DNA of 64,000 nt from Streptomyces neyagawaensis (GTDB taxonomy: Bacteria > Actinomycetota > Actinomycetes > Streptomycetales > Streptomycetaceae). Below are positions 51,138 to 59,315 of the stretch, piece by piece (positions within the stretch are counted from its first letter, which is position 1; every line of letters begins with the position of its first letter). The translations under genes were made by a program, and so were the position numbers. The notes beneath the pieces are model-generated. The model was not told the origin of the DNA, did no database searches, and saw nothing but the letters and a program-made list of their open reading frames with translations. The stretch is taken from assembly GCF_023516595.1 (NCBI RefSeq), contig NZ_JAMGBG010000041.1, forward strand, positions 117,656 to 181,655, given 5' to 3'.

Positions 51138-52270
51138 CAGTGCGCCCCTTCTTCTTCCGCCGCCAGCTCGGCCCGCAGCAGGGCCTCCTGCTCGCGCAGT
51201 TGGGGGGTGGGCTCGGCGTATACATGGGCGAAGAGGTCCATGGGGTCGAGCACGGGGTCCTGGTTCATGCGCTCGCGCAGATCGGCGGCCATCGTCTCGG
51301 CGGCGTCGCGGGCGGCCTGGATGCCGGCCTCGTCGATGAGGTCGCGCTCGGTCAGCTCCCGCTCCAGGAGCGTGATGGGGTCGTGGGCGCGCCAAGTCTC
51401 CACCTCGGCGTCGCCGCGGTAGCGGGTCGCGTCGTCGGCGTTGGTGTGGGCGTCGATGCGGTACGTCACGGCCTCGACCAAGGTGGGGCCGCCGCCCGCG
51501 CGGGCGTGGGCGACGGCCTCGGCGAGCACCTGGTGCACGGCGGCCGCGTCGTTGCCGTCGACCAGGCGGCCCGGCATGCCGTAGCCGACGGCCTTGTGGG
51601 CGAGGGACGGGGCGGCGGTCTGCTTCTCCAGCGGCACGGAGATCGCGAAGCCGTTGTTCTGGACGAGGAACACGACCGGTGCCTGCCAGACGGCGGCGAA
51701 GTTGAGCGCCTCGTGGAAGTCGCCCTCGCTGGTGCCGCCATCGCCGACCAGGGCGAGCGCGACCACGTCGTCGCCCTTGAGGCGGGCGGCGTGCGCGAGG
51801 CCCACGGCGTGCGGGAGCTGGGTGGCGAGCGGGGTGCACAGGGGCGCGACGCGGTGCTCGTGCGGGTCGTAGCCGGTGTGCCAGTCACCGCGCAGCAGCG
51901 TGAGCGCCTGCACGGGGTCGAGGCCACGGGCGACGGCGGCGAGCGTGTCGCGGTAGCTGGGGAAGAGCCAGTCGCGCTCCTCGAGGACGAGGGCGGCGGC
52001 GACCTCGCACGCCTCCTGGCCGGTGCTGGACGGGTACACCGCGAGCCTGCCCTGCTTGGTCAGGGCCGTGGCCTGCGTGTTGTACCGCCGACCCCGCACC
52101 AGCTCCGCGTAGAGGCGGCGCAGCAGCGCGGGGTCGACGTCGGCCGCCGAGTCGGTACCGAGCACGCGGTACGGACGCTCGTCGGGCAGCAGGGGCGCGG
52201 GGTCGGTGCGGGGCTGCCAGGCGGGGGGCGGTGTCGGATGGTACGCACCCCGCTGCTCCATGACCGTCAT
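51137..52270 (-). CDS. Branched-chain 2-keto acid dehydrogenase E1 alpha, second operon
   Basis: A 377-residue alpha subunit with the thiamine-diphosphate motif ALALVGDGGTSEGDFHEALN through to FLVQNNGFAISVP, and the loop YRIDAHTNADDATRYRGDAE. Unlike the first-operon copy it has no basic N-terminal extension; its N-terminus is Pro-rich (YHPTPPPAWQPRTDPAP). ATG 52270 follows GAGGAGG. It is the first gene of the operon and is divergent from the Lrp-type regulator, with a shared 174-base promoter region holding a TetR-type operator and a DnaA box. Confidence 0.95.
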   Translation of the reverse strand: MTVMEQRGAYHPTPPPAWQPRTDPAPLLPDERPYRVLGTDSAADVDPALLRRLYAELVRGRRYNTQATALTKQGRLAVYPSSTGQEACEVAAALVLEERDWLFPSYRDTLAAVARGLDPVQALTLLRGDWHTGYDPHEHRVAPLCTPLATQLPHAVGLAHAARLKGDDVVALALVGDGGTSEGDFHEALNFAAVWQAPVVFLVQNNGFAISVPLEKQTAAPSLAHKAVGYGMPGRLVDGNDAAAVHQVLAEAVAHARAGGGPTLVEAVTYRIDAHTNADDATRYRGDAEVETWRAHDPITLLERELTERDLIDEAGIQAARDAAETMAADLRERMNQDPVLDPMDLFAHVYAEPTPQLREQEALLRAELAAEEEGAH

Positions 52271-52329
52271 ACGGCACCTCCTCGTGGGAGTGGCTCAGGG
52301 ACGCGGCACGGTTGTGACACGTCTCACCT

Positions 52330-52343
52330 ACCGATTGTTCGGT
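52330..52343. promoter_or_regulatory. ACCGA-N4-TCGGT operator in the bkd/Lrp divergent promoter
   Basis: ACCGATTGTTCGGT is a perfect 5+4+5 inverted repeat, 60 bases upstream of the E1-alpha start. The same motif occurs in the paaN promoter at 55226. It is the shape of TetR-family operators, and a TetR gene lies at 53.1-53.7 kb. Confidence 0.65.
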
Positions 52344-52377
52344 CGATGACGCATTTTGGCTACAGGCACCCCAAGGC

Positions 52378-52386
52378 TGTGGACAA
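52378..52386 (-). other. Perfect DnaA box
   Basis: TGTGGACAA, complement of TTGTCCACA, in the same divergent promoter 59 bases upstream of the Lrp start. A single copy; it could be by chance. Confidence 0.45.
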
Positions 52387-52444
52387 ACGGTTCTGCACAG
52401 CCTCAAATGAACGCAACACGTCCATGGCAGAGAGGTGGGGGCAC

Positions 52445-52945
52445 ATGGCAGCTGAACAAATGGCCGAGCCGCCGGAGCACGGCCCGGCCCTGCCGCCCCC
52501 CAGGCCGCTGGACGCCATAGATCAGGACATCCTGCGCATGCTCCAGGCCGACGGCCGCGCGTCGATACGGTCCGTCGCCGAGCGGGTCCATGTCTCCCGG
52601 GCCAACGCCTACGCACGTATCAACCGCCTCATCGAGGACGGCGTGATCCGCGGTTTCGGGGCGCGCGTGAACCACGAACGCGCCGGAAAGGGCACGTCCG
52701 CCTACATCACGCTGAAGATCGTGCAGAACTCCTGGCGCACCGTCCGCGAACAGCTGCGCCAGCTCCCCGGGGCCGCCCACATCGCCCTGGTGGGCGGCGA
52801 CTTCGACGTCCTGCTCCTGGTGCACACGGCGGACAACAGAGCCCTGCGCGAGGTCGTCCTCACCAAGATCCAGGGCATCCCGGAGGTCCTGAGCACCCGC
52901 ACGCTGCTGGTCTTCGAGGAGGAGCACGTCGAGCCGGAGGGGTGA
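52445..52945 (+). CDS. bkdR: Lrp/AsnC-family regulator (BkdR-like)
   Basis: A 166-residue Lrp-type regulator. Residues about 25-80 are the winged helix (LDAIDQDILRMLQADGRASI, RSVAERVHVSRANAYARINR, LIEDGVIRGFG). The C-terminal RAM domain follows (IVQNSWRTVREQLRQLPGAA to VLTKIQGIPEVLSTRTLLVF). It is divergent from the keto-acid dehydrogenase operon and by place corresponds to BkdR, which controls bkd genes in Streptomyces. ATG 52445 follows GAGGTGGGG; ATG 52424 is an alternative. The symbol rests on position and family. Confidence 0.85.
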   Translation: MAAEQMAEPPEHGPALPPPRPLDAIDQDILRMLQADGRASIRSVAERVHVSRANAYARINRLIEDGVIRGFGARVNHERAGKGTSAYITLKIVQNSWRTVREQLRQLPGAAHIALVGGDFDVLLLVHTADNRALREVVLTKIQGIPEVLSTRTLLVFEEEHVEPEG

Positions 52946-53061
52946 TCGGCAGCCGGAGCGGTGATCGGCGCACACCCCTAGGCGTACACGCGCGGGCGCC
53001 CGCCCTCCTCACAATCGGGCGCGCGATCGACAGACGGTGATGAAATCCGGTCGAATGACGG

Positions 53062-53655
53062 TCAGTCGCGCTGGGCGCGCAGCCCCGAGAAGACCAGTTG
53101 CGCCACCGCTTCGGACACCTCGCGCTCGCCCATCCCGCGCCCGTCCGGCCGGTACCACTCCACGATCGAGTTGATCATCCCGAAGACCAGCCGGGTCGCC
53201 AGCCGCACCTCCACATCCCCGCGCACGTCCCCGTCGGCGGCCGCGGCCTTCAGCAGCTCGGCGACCCGGTGGTCGAAGTCGCGGCGCCGCTCCAGCGCCC
53301 AGCGCTCGGTGTCGGTGTTGCCGCGCACCCGCAGCAGCAGCGTCACGTACGGCAGCTCGCCGATGAGGACCTCGACCATGCGCCGGACCACGTGCTCCAG
53401 CCGCTGAACGGCACGCCCCACGCGCGCGGGTTCCTCGTCGAGGATCCCGAACAGCTCGTCCAGCGCCCGGCTCACCGCCCGCCGCAGCAGCTCCTCCTTG
53501 CCGCTGACGTGGTGGTATATCGACGACTTGGAGATCCCGGCCGCCCGGGAGAGATGCTCCATGGACGTGCCGTCGTAACCCCGCTCGATGAAGACCTGCA
53601 CGGCGACGGAGAGGAGCGTCTCCGGGGTGTACGTGTCGCGCTTGGCGGTGGTCAT
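53062..53655 (-). CDS. TetR-family regulator, probably of phenylacetate genes
   Basis: A 197-residue TetR regulator. The N-terminal helix-turn-helix is YTPETLLSVAVQVFIERGYD followed by TSMEHLSRAAGISKSSIYHH; the rest is the ligand-binding helical domain (LVFGMINSIVEWYRPDGRG). Its ATG overlaps the stop of the 3-hydroxyacyl-CoA dehydrogenase gene by four bases, so both share an operon. The divergent paaN and the perfect inverted repeat between them suggest it represses phenylacetate genes with a phenylacetyl-CoA-type ligand. The same operator occurs before the second bkd operon. Confidence 0.9.
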   Translation of the reverse strand: MTTAKRDTYTPETLLSVAVQVFIERGYDGTSMEHLSRAAGISKSSIYHHVSGKEELLRRAVSRALDELFGILDEEPARVGRAVQRLEHVVRRMVEVLIGELPYVTLLLRVRGNTDTERWALERRRDFDHRVAELLKAAAADGDVRGDVEVRLATRLVFGMINSIVEWYRPDGRGMGEREVSEAVAQLVFSGLRAQRD

Positions 53656-55169
53656 GAGGAGGTCCCCTCCCGCTTGTCGGAGGCGTAGGCGTGGCGGTAC
53701 AGCGCGAGGGACGGCGCGTAGCGCCCGGAGGGGTCGCGCAGATGCAGGTCGTCGAGGAGTGCGTACGCCCAGTTCCGGCCCAGCTTGCGGCCCCATTCGA
53801 AGGGACCGAGCGGGTAGTTGACCCCGAGCCGCATCGCGGTGTCGATGTCCTCCTCGGTCGCCACTCCCTTGGCCACGGCGTCGTGCGCGAGGTCGACGAT
53901 CCGGGCCACCGTGCGGGCGACGATCATGCCGGGGGCGTCCCCGATGACGCTGACGTCCTTGCCGAGCGCCTGGAAGAGCCCGATGGCCTCGGTGAGCGTC
54001 TGCGACGAGGTGTCCTGGGACGCCGACAGGGCGATCCGGGTGGCCCGCCGGTAGTCGAGCGCCAGGTCGAAGTAGACGACGTCGCGGAACTCCACGGAGG
54101 TCTGCCCGTCCGCGAGCGCCAGCTGGCCGCCGCTCGGCAGGACCAGCCGCGTGCCGTGGTCCTCGTCCTCCTCGCGCACACCGATGCCGGCCTCCCGGAT
54201 CAGCGCGAGCAGCTCGGAGGCGGGCCCCAGGTCGCCCTCGACGACGACGTACGCGGGCGCCCGGGCGGGTTCGGCGGTGTGCGGCTCGGGGCGCTCGGCG
54301 CCGTCCGCGTGGTCGTACCAGCCCTGGCCCGTCTTGCGGCCGAGCCGGCCGGACTCGACGAGCCGCCGCTGGGCCAGCGAGGGCGTGAACCGGACGTCCT
54401 GGAAGAACGCCTGCCACACGGAGTGGGTGACGGACTCGTTGACGTCCTGCCCGATGAGGTCGGTCAGCTCGAAGGCGCCCATCCGGAAGCCGCCGCATTC
54501 CCGCAGCACCGCGTCGATGGTGGCGGGGTCGGCGGCCTGCGACTCGTACACCGCGAAGGCCTCGGCGTAGAACGGCCGTGCGATGCGGTTGACGATGAAG
54601 CCGGGTGTGTCGGCACAGGCGACCGGCGTCTTGCCCCAGGCGCGGGCCGTCTCGTACGCGCGCGTGGCGGACGTGACGTCCGTGGCGAACCCGGAGACGA
54701 CCTCGACCAGCGGCAGCAGCGGCGCCGGGTTGAAGAAGTGCAGGCCGACGAGGCGTCCGGGGTTGCGCAGGGCGCCACCGATGGCCGTGACGGACAGGGA
54801 GGAGGTGTTGGTGGCGAGCAGGCAGTCGTCGTCGACGACGTCCTCCAGCGCCCGGAACAACTCCTGCTTCACATCGAGGCGCTCCAGGACGGCCTCGACG
54901 ACGAGGGCGCAGTCCGCGAGGTCGGCGAGGTCCCGCGCGGCGTGCAGCCGGGCGCGGGCGGCGTCCCGGTCGCCGGCGGTCAGGCGGTCCTTCGCCACGA
55001 GGCGGTCGAGCCGGGCGCCGATCGCCTCGGCAGCCTCCTGGGCACGGCCGGGCATGGCGTCGTACAGGCGTACGGGGTGGCCGGCGACCAGCGCGACCTG
55101 GGCGATGCCCTGGCCCATGGTGCCGGTGCCGACGACGGCCACGGGGCTGCTGAGGTCGAGTCCTGTCAT
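53652..55169 (-). CDS. 3-hydroxyacyl-CoA dehydrogenase (PaaH-like)
   Basis: A 505-residue NAD-dependent dehydrogenase. The Rossmann motif is VAVVGTGTMGQGIAQVALVA. The catalytic region reads LVGLHFFNPAPLLPLVEVVS, with the His of the HFFNP motif. A second, partly repeated C-terminal domain (LYRRATRIALSASQ-like YRRATRIALSAS to GPFEWGRKLGRNWAYALLDD) makes it longer than the 280-residue forms, as in PaaH of the phenylacetate pathway. It oxidises 3-hydroxyadipyl-CoA or similar. It is divergent from paaN and coupled with the TetR gene. Confidence 0.9.
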   Translation of the reverse strand: MTGLDLSSPVAVVGTGTMGQGIAQVALVAGHPVRLYDAMPGRAQEAAEAIGARLDRLVAKDRLTAGDRDAARARLHAARDLADLADCALVVEAVLERLDVKQELFRALEDVVDDDCLLATNTSSLSVTAIGGALRNPGRLVGLHFFNPAPLLPLVEVVSGFATDVTSATRAYETARAWGKTPVACADTPGFIVNRIARPFYAEAFAVYESQAADPATIDAVLRECGGFRMGAFELTDLIGQDVNESVTHSVWQAFFQDVRFTPSLAQRRLVESGRLGRKTGQGWYDHADGAERPEPHTAEPARAPAYVVVEGDLGPASELLALIREAGIGVREEDEDHGTRLVLPSGGQLALADGQTSVEFRDVVYFDLALDYRRATRIALSASQDTSSQTLTEAIGLFQALGKDVSVIGDAPGMIVARTVARIVDLAHDAVAKGVATEEDIDTAMRLGVNYPLGPFEWGRKLGRNWAYALLDDLHLRDPSGRYAPSLALYRHAYASDKREGTSS

Positions 55170-55192
55170 GTGCGCGATCCTCCCGCACGGGG

Positions 55193-55201
55193 TTGTCCAC
55201 A
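55193..55201 (+). other. Perfect DnaA box
   Basis: TTGTCCACA lies 24 bases upstream of the 3-hydroxyacyl-CoA dehydrogenase start, near the TetR-type operator. Single copy. Confidence 0.45.
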
Positions 55202-55225
55202 GATGCGGCGGACCCCCTTGTCCCG

Positions 55226-55239
55226 ACCGATCGTTCGGT
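55226..55239. promoter_or_regulatory. ACCGA-N4-TCGGT operator in the paaN divergent promoter
   Basis: ACCGATCGTTCGGT is a perfect 5+4+5 inverted repeat, 57 bases upstream of the 3-hydroxyacyl-CoA dehydrogenase start and 78 before paaN. It differs in one centre base from the 52330 site. Confidence 0.75.
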
Positions 55240-55316
55240 TACTCTAACTCTGTCCTCCTGTCGCTGCCCAGGTCAGGTCTCGACGCAGAGTCCCTGACGT
55301 GAGGAGTTGGTCACGC

Positions 55317-57008
55317 ATGGCCGCCGAACTGTCCGCGCACGACCTGATCGCCAAGCACCGGCCCACGCTCGACCAGGCGCTGGAGGCGATCCGCACCCGC
55401 GCGTACTGGTCACCCCACCCCGAGCACCCCAAGGCGTACGGCGAGAACGGCAGCCTGGGCATGGCCGAGGGCAAGGCCGCCTTCGACGCACTGCTCGGCA
55501 CCCGCCTCGACCTCGACCAGCCCGGCACCGACGACTGGGTGGGCGGCGAGACCTCCCCGTACGGCATCGAACTGGGCGTCACCTACCCGCACGCGGACGT
55601 CGACACGCTGCTGCCCGCCATGAAGGCCGGCCAGCGCGCGTGGCGCGACGCGGGCGCTCAGGTGCGCGCGGTGGTGTGCCTGGAGATCCTCAAGCGGATC
55701 AGTGACCGCACCCATGAGTTCGCCCACGCCGTCATGCACACCAGCGGCCAGGCGTTCATGATGGCGTTCCAGGCCGGCGGCCCGCACGCGCAGGACCGGG
55801 GCCTGGAGGCGGTCGCCTACGCGTACGCCGAGCAGGTCCGCACCCCCGACGAGGCGGAGTGGACCAAGCCCCAGGGCAAGCGCGACCCGCTCAAGCTGGA
55901 CAAGCGGTTCAAGGCCGTCCCGCGCGGCATCGCGCTGGTCATCGGCTGCAACACCTTCCCGACGTGGAACGGCTACCCGGGCCTGTTCGCCTCCCTCGCC
56001 ACCGGCAACGCGGTCCTGGTGAAGCCCCACCCGCGCGGGGTCCTGCCCCTCGCGCTCACCGTGCAGGTGGCCCGCGAGGTGCTCGCCGAGACCGGCTTCG
56101 ACCCGAACCTGGTCGCGCTGGCCGCCGAGCGCCCCGGCGAGGGCATCGCCAAGACCCTCGCCACGCGCCCCGAGATCCGGATCATCGACTACACGGGTTC
56201 GACGTCGTTCGGTGACTGGCTGGAAGCCAACGCCCGCCAGGCGCAGGTCTACACGGAGAAGGCCGGCGTCAACACGGTCCTCGTGGAGTCCACGGACAAC
56301 TACAAGGGCATGCTCTCCAACCTGGCCTTCTCCCTGTCCCTGTACAGCGGCCAGATGTGCACCACCCCGCAGAACCTGCTGATCCCCCGCGACGGCATCA
56401 CGACCGACGAGGGCGCCAAGTCCTACGACGAGGTCGTCACCGACCTCGCCAGGTCCGTCGGCGGTCTGCTCGGCGACGACGCCCGTGCGAACGCCCTGCT
56501 CGGCGCCATCGTCAACCCCGACGTGAAGGCGCGCCTGGAGGCCGCCGCCGGCCTCGGCGAGGTCGCCCTCGCCTCCCGCGAGATCGTCAACCCGGAGTTC
56601 CCGGACGCCGTCGTCCGTACGCCGGTGATCGTGAAGCTCGACGGCACCAAGCCCGACGACGAGGCCGCGTACATGAGCGAGTGCTTCGGGCCGGTGTCCT
56701 TCGCCGTGGCCGTCGACTCGGCGGCGGACGGCGTGGAGCTGCTGCGGCGGACGATCCGCGACAAGGGCGCGATGACCGTCGGCGCGTACACCACGTCCGA
56801 CGAGGTCGCGGGCGCCGTCGAGGAGGTCTGCCTGGACGAGTGCGCGCAGCTCTCGCTGAACCTCACGGGCGGGGTCTATGTGAACCAGACAGCGGCGTTC
56901 TCCGACTTCCACGGCTCCGGAGGCAACCCGGCGGCCAACGCGGCGCTGTGCGACGCGGCGTTCGTCGCGAACCGCTTCCGGATGGTCGAGATCCGCCGCG
57001 AGGCATAG
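55317..57008 (+). CDS. paaN: Phenylacetate degradation protein PaaN
   Basis: A 563-residue aldehyde-dehydrogenase-fold protein of the PaaN type, acting in ring opening/oxidation of the phenylacetyl-CoA pathway. It starts MAAELSAHDLIAKHRPTLDQ. Cofactor and catalytic motifs include YTGSTSFGDWLEANA (in place of FTGS), YTEKAGVNTVLVEST and the active-site Cys in LYSGQMCTTPQNLLIP. The ATG at 55317 has GAGGAG eleven bases upstream. It is the only plus-strand gene here and shares its promoter region with the TetR/PaaH operon. A strong hairpin follows it. Confidence 0.94.
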   Translation: MAAELSAHDLIAKHRPTLDQALEAIRTRAYWSPHPEHPKAYGENGSLGMAEGKAAFDALLGTRLDLDQPGTDDWVGGETSPYGIELGVTYPHADVDTLLPAMKAGQRAWRDAGAQVRAVVCLEILKRISDRTHEFAHAVMHTSGQAFMMAFQAGGPHAQDRGLEAVAYAYAEQVRTPDEAEWTKPQGKRDPLKLDKRFKAVPRGIALVIGCNTFPTWNGYPGLFASLATGNAVLVKPHPRGVLPLALTVQVAREVLAETGFDPNLVALAAERPGEGIAKTLATRPEIRIIDYTGSTSFGDWLEANARQAQVYTEKAGVNTVLVESTDNYKGMLSNLAFSLSLYSGQMCTTPQNLLIPRDGITTDEGAKSYDEVVTDLARSVGGLLGDDARANALLGAIVNPDVKARLEAAAGLGEVALASREIVNPEFPDAVVRTPVIVKLDGTKPDDEAAYMSECFGPVSFAVAVDSAADGVELLRRTIRDKGAMTVGAYTTSDEVAGAVEEVCLDECAQLSLNLTGGVYVNQTAAFSDFHGSGGNPAANAALCDAAFVANRFRMVEIRREA

Positions 57009-57022
57009 CGCACACCCGTTCG

Positions 57023-57066
57023 ACACGTGGCCCGGCGTCCCTCAGGGGAGGCGCCGGGCCACGTGT
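57023..57066. terminator. Bidirectional terminator
   Basis: A perfect 15-bp stem starting ACACGTGGCCCGGCG with a fourteen-base loop lies between the convergent paaN (ends 57008) and RNA methyltransferase (ends 57137). Confidence 0.85.
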
Positions 57067-57136
57067 GCTCGGACGGTCCACGTCAGACGGCCATGTGAGC
57101 TCAGGCAGGGCACGCGCGCTTGGAGGGCACCCGTGC

Positions 57137-57910
57137 TCAGACCGCGCCCATGCTCCAGTGGTAGAGCGTCATCGCCACGCTCGTCGCCAGGTTGTAGCTG
57201 GACACCTGCGGGCGCATCGGCAGGGACACCAGATGGTCGGCGCGCTCCCGCAGTTCGGCGGAGAGCCCACTGCGCTCGGAGCCGAAGGCGAGCAGCGCGT
57301 CGTCGGGCAGCTTCAGGGCCCGGATGTCGTCCCCTTCGGGGTCGAGGGCGAAGAGCGGGCCCGACGGCAGGTCGGCCACCTCCAGCCGCTCCACGGCGGT
57401 CGCGAAGTGCAGCCCGGCCCCGCCGCGCACGACGGTGGGGTGCCAGGGGTCCAGCGTGCCGGTGGTGACCACCCCGGTCGCGCCGAAGCCTGCGGCCAGC
57501 CGGATCACGGCCCCGGCGTTGCCCAGATTGCGGGGATTGTCGAGCACGACGACGGGCGCGGTGCGCGGGGTGTGCGCGAGCGCCGCCAGATGGGTCGCGC
57601 GCGCGGGGCGCACGGCCAGGGCGGCGACAGCCGTCGGGTGCGGGCGCGGCACGAGCGTGCGGTACGTCTCCTCCGGCACCTCGGCGAGCAGCACGGTCAG
57701 CGACTCCCGCACGTCCGGTGCCAGGTCGTCGGCGAGCGCCAACACCGCAACTCGGTCGACGGTGACCGCCACCGGGATCTCCGCCCCGAAGCGCAGGGCG
57801 TGCTTGAGGGCGTGGAAGCCGTCGAGCAGGACGGAGGTGTCGGCGAGACGGCGCCAGGTCCGCACCGGATCGCCGTCCCCGTGCACCGGTCCCGCCTGGG
57901 GCGCGCTCAT
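57137..57910 (-). CDS. SpoU/TrmH-family RNA methyltransferase
   Basis: A 257-residue SPOUT-class RNA 2'-O-methyltransferase. The N-terminal part is the substrate-binding domain (LLDGFHALKHALRFGAEIPV). The knot domain carries the three SpoU motifs: PVVVLDNPRNLGNAGAVIR, ALLAFGSERSGLSAELRERA and LVSLPMRPQVSSYNLATSVA, which hold the Asn/Arg, the AdoMet-binding Gly/Glu and the catalytic Ser/Asn. ATG 57910 follows GGTGAG. The target is a ribosomal RNA or tRNA ribose, not defined. It lies upstream of no other cotranscribed gene. Confidence 0.93.
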   Translation of the reverse strand: MSAPQAGPVHGDGDPVRTWRRLADTSVLLDGFHALKHALRFGAEIPVAVTVDRVAVLALADDLAPDVRESLTVLLAEVPEETYRTLVPRPHPTAVAALAVRPARATHLAALAHTPRTAPVVVLDNPRNLGNAGAVIRLAAGFGATGVVTTGTLDPWHPTVVRGGAGLHFATAVERLEVADLPSGPLFALDPEGDDIRALKLPDDALLAFGSERSGLSAELRERADHLVSLPMRPQVSSYNLATSVAMTLYHWSMGAV

Positions 57911-57929
57911 ACCGCGCTCACCGGATCGT

Positions 57930-59315
57930 TCATGCGGTGAAGCCTACGTGCGCCTGCTCGGCCGTCTCCTTCTCCGGAGGTGGCGCCCCCTTGTCGTACT
58001 GACCGGGTCGACTGCGGCCGCGCCCGAGCGGCACCCGACGCACCACACCGTCACGCGCGCGTGAAGCCCAGCCGCCCAGGCGCTTCAGGAACGACGTCGG
58101 CAGGAACACGGCGTCGGCGGCGATCATCGCGAGCGAGAAGAACGGCAGCCCGAGGACGAGCGCGATCGCCGCGTGCTCGGTCATCATCACCGCGAGCAGG
58201 ACATTCTTGACGCGCCGGTTGAACAGCGTGAACGGGAAAGCGACCTGCGCGATGACCGTCCCGTACGTCACCAGCATCACCATGGTGCCGCTCGACGTCA
58301 TCAGGTCGGAGAGCGCGGGCCAGGGCGAGAAGTAGTCCAGGTGCAGCGGGTAGTAGACGGCCGTGCCGTCCTGCCAGCGCGAGCCCTGGATCTTGTACCA
58401 GCCGGCCGTCGCGTAGATCAGACATGCCTCGGCCATGATCACGACGAGGGCGGCGTTGTGGGCGAGGTTGCCGACGATGTCGAGCAGCACGCGGGGCCGG
58501 ATGTCCGACTCGATCCGGCGGACGGCCCACCACACGCCGTGCACCACCCACAGTCCCCAGAAGATGGTCAGCCAGCCGCCCCCGAATCCGCCGGGGACCA
58601 GACCGCCGAACGTCGCCACGAGCAACACGAAGCCGAGCGCGCACCACAGCAGGGGGCCCACACGGTCCGCCCGCGCCGCAGCATCCCGCTCCAGCCCCTC
58701 CATGCCTTCCCGCTCCAGGTCTTCCCGCTCCAGGCGCTCGCGCGTGCGCCGTTCGCGCCGGGCATCCAGGGACCAGACCTGGCCGCAGCGGAGGAACACC
58801 AGATAGATCGCCATGAGGTGGATGACGTTGTCGCCGCCGTCGCCCATGAACACGCTGCGGTTCTGCAGCGACAGCACGCCCACCATGAACAGCACGCTCG
58901 CGGTTCGGGTGCGCCACCCGAGCAGCAGCATCAGGCTCGACAGCACGGCGAGGGCGTAGACGATCTCGAACCACACCATGCCGTCCGACCACATCAGGGT
59001 CGTGAACGCGCCGTTGCTCGCGATCAACTCCTGCGCGAGGTCCCAGCTCCACGGCCCGTCCGGGCCGTACAGCTCGCGCCGGTGCGGGAACTCGCGCAGC
59101 AGGAACAGCAGCCAGGTCCCGGCGAAACCGATCCGGACGATCGCGCTCTGGTACGGGCCCAGCGCGTTGTCGGTGACGCGGGCGATCCCGGAGCCGATGA
59201 GCGTGGTGAGACGGGCCAGCGGCCCGCCGACCGGACGCGTCCCGAGGGCAGGGCCAGTGGGGTTGGTGGGGCTGTTGGTGCTGCCAGCGGGCCCGGCGGG
59301 GGTCGTGGGGCTCAT
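57930..59315 (-). CDS. HTTM-domain membrane protein (vitamin K-dependent carboxylase-like)
   Basis: A 461-residue polytopic membrane protein of the HTTM family, related to vitamin K-dependent gamma-carboxylase. It has about eight or more helices: IVRIGFAGTWLLFLLREFPH, MVWFEIVYALAVLSSLMLLL, FMVGVLSLQNRSVFMGDGGD, VIHLMAIYLVFLRCGQVWSL, and later ATAGWYKIQGSRWQDGTAVY with PLHLDYFSPWPAL. The charged loop has the repeat ERLEREDLEREGMEGLERD. Its ATG overlaps the stop of the DUF5819 gene, so the two are coupled. The reaction and substrate of bacterial members are unknown. Confidence 0.9.
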   Translation of the reverse strand: MSPTTPAGPAGSTNSPTNPTGPALGTRPVGGPLARLTTLIGSGIARVTDNALGPYQSAIVRIGFAGTWLLFLLREFPHRRELYGPDGPWSWDLAQELIASNGAFTTLMWSDGMVWFEIVYALAVLSSLMLLLGWRTRTASVLFMVGVLSLQNRSVFMGDGGDNVIHLMAIYLVFLRCGQVWSLDARRERRTRERLEREDLEREGMEGLERDAAARADRVGPLLWCALGFVLLVATFGGLVPGGFGGGWLTIFWGLWVVHGVWWAVRRIESDIRPRVLLDIVGNLAHNAALVVIMAEACLIYATAGWYKIQGSRWQDGTAVYYPLHLDYFSPWPALSDLMTSSGTMVMLVTYGTVIAQVAFPFTLFNRRVKNVLLAVMMTEHAAIALVLGLPFFSLAMIAADAVFLPTSFLKRLGGWASRARDGVVRRVPLGRGRSRPGQYDKGAPPPEKETAEQAHVGFTA

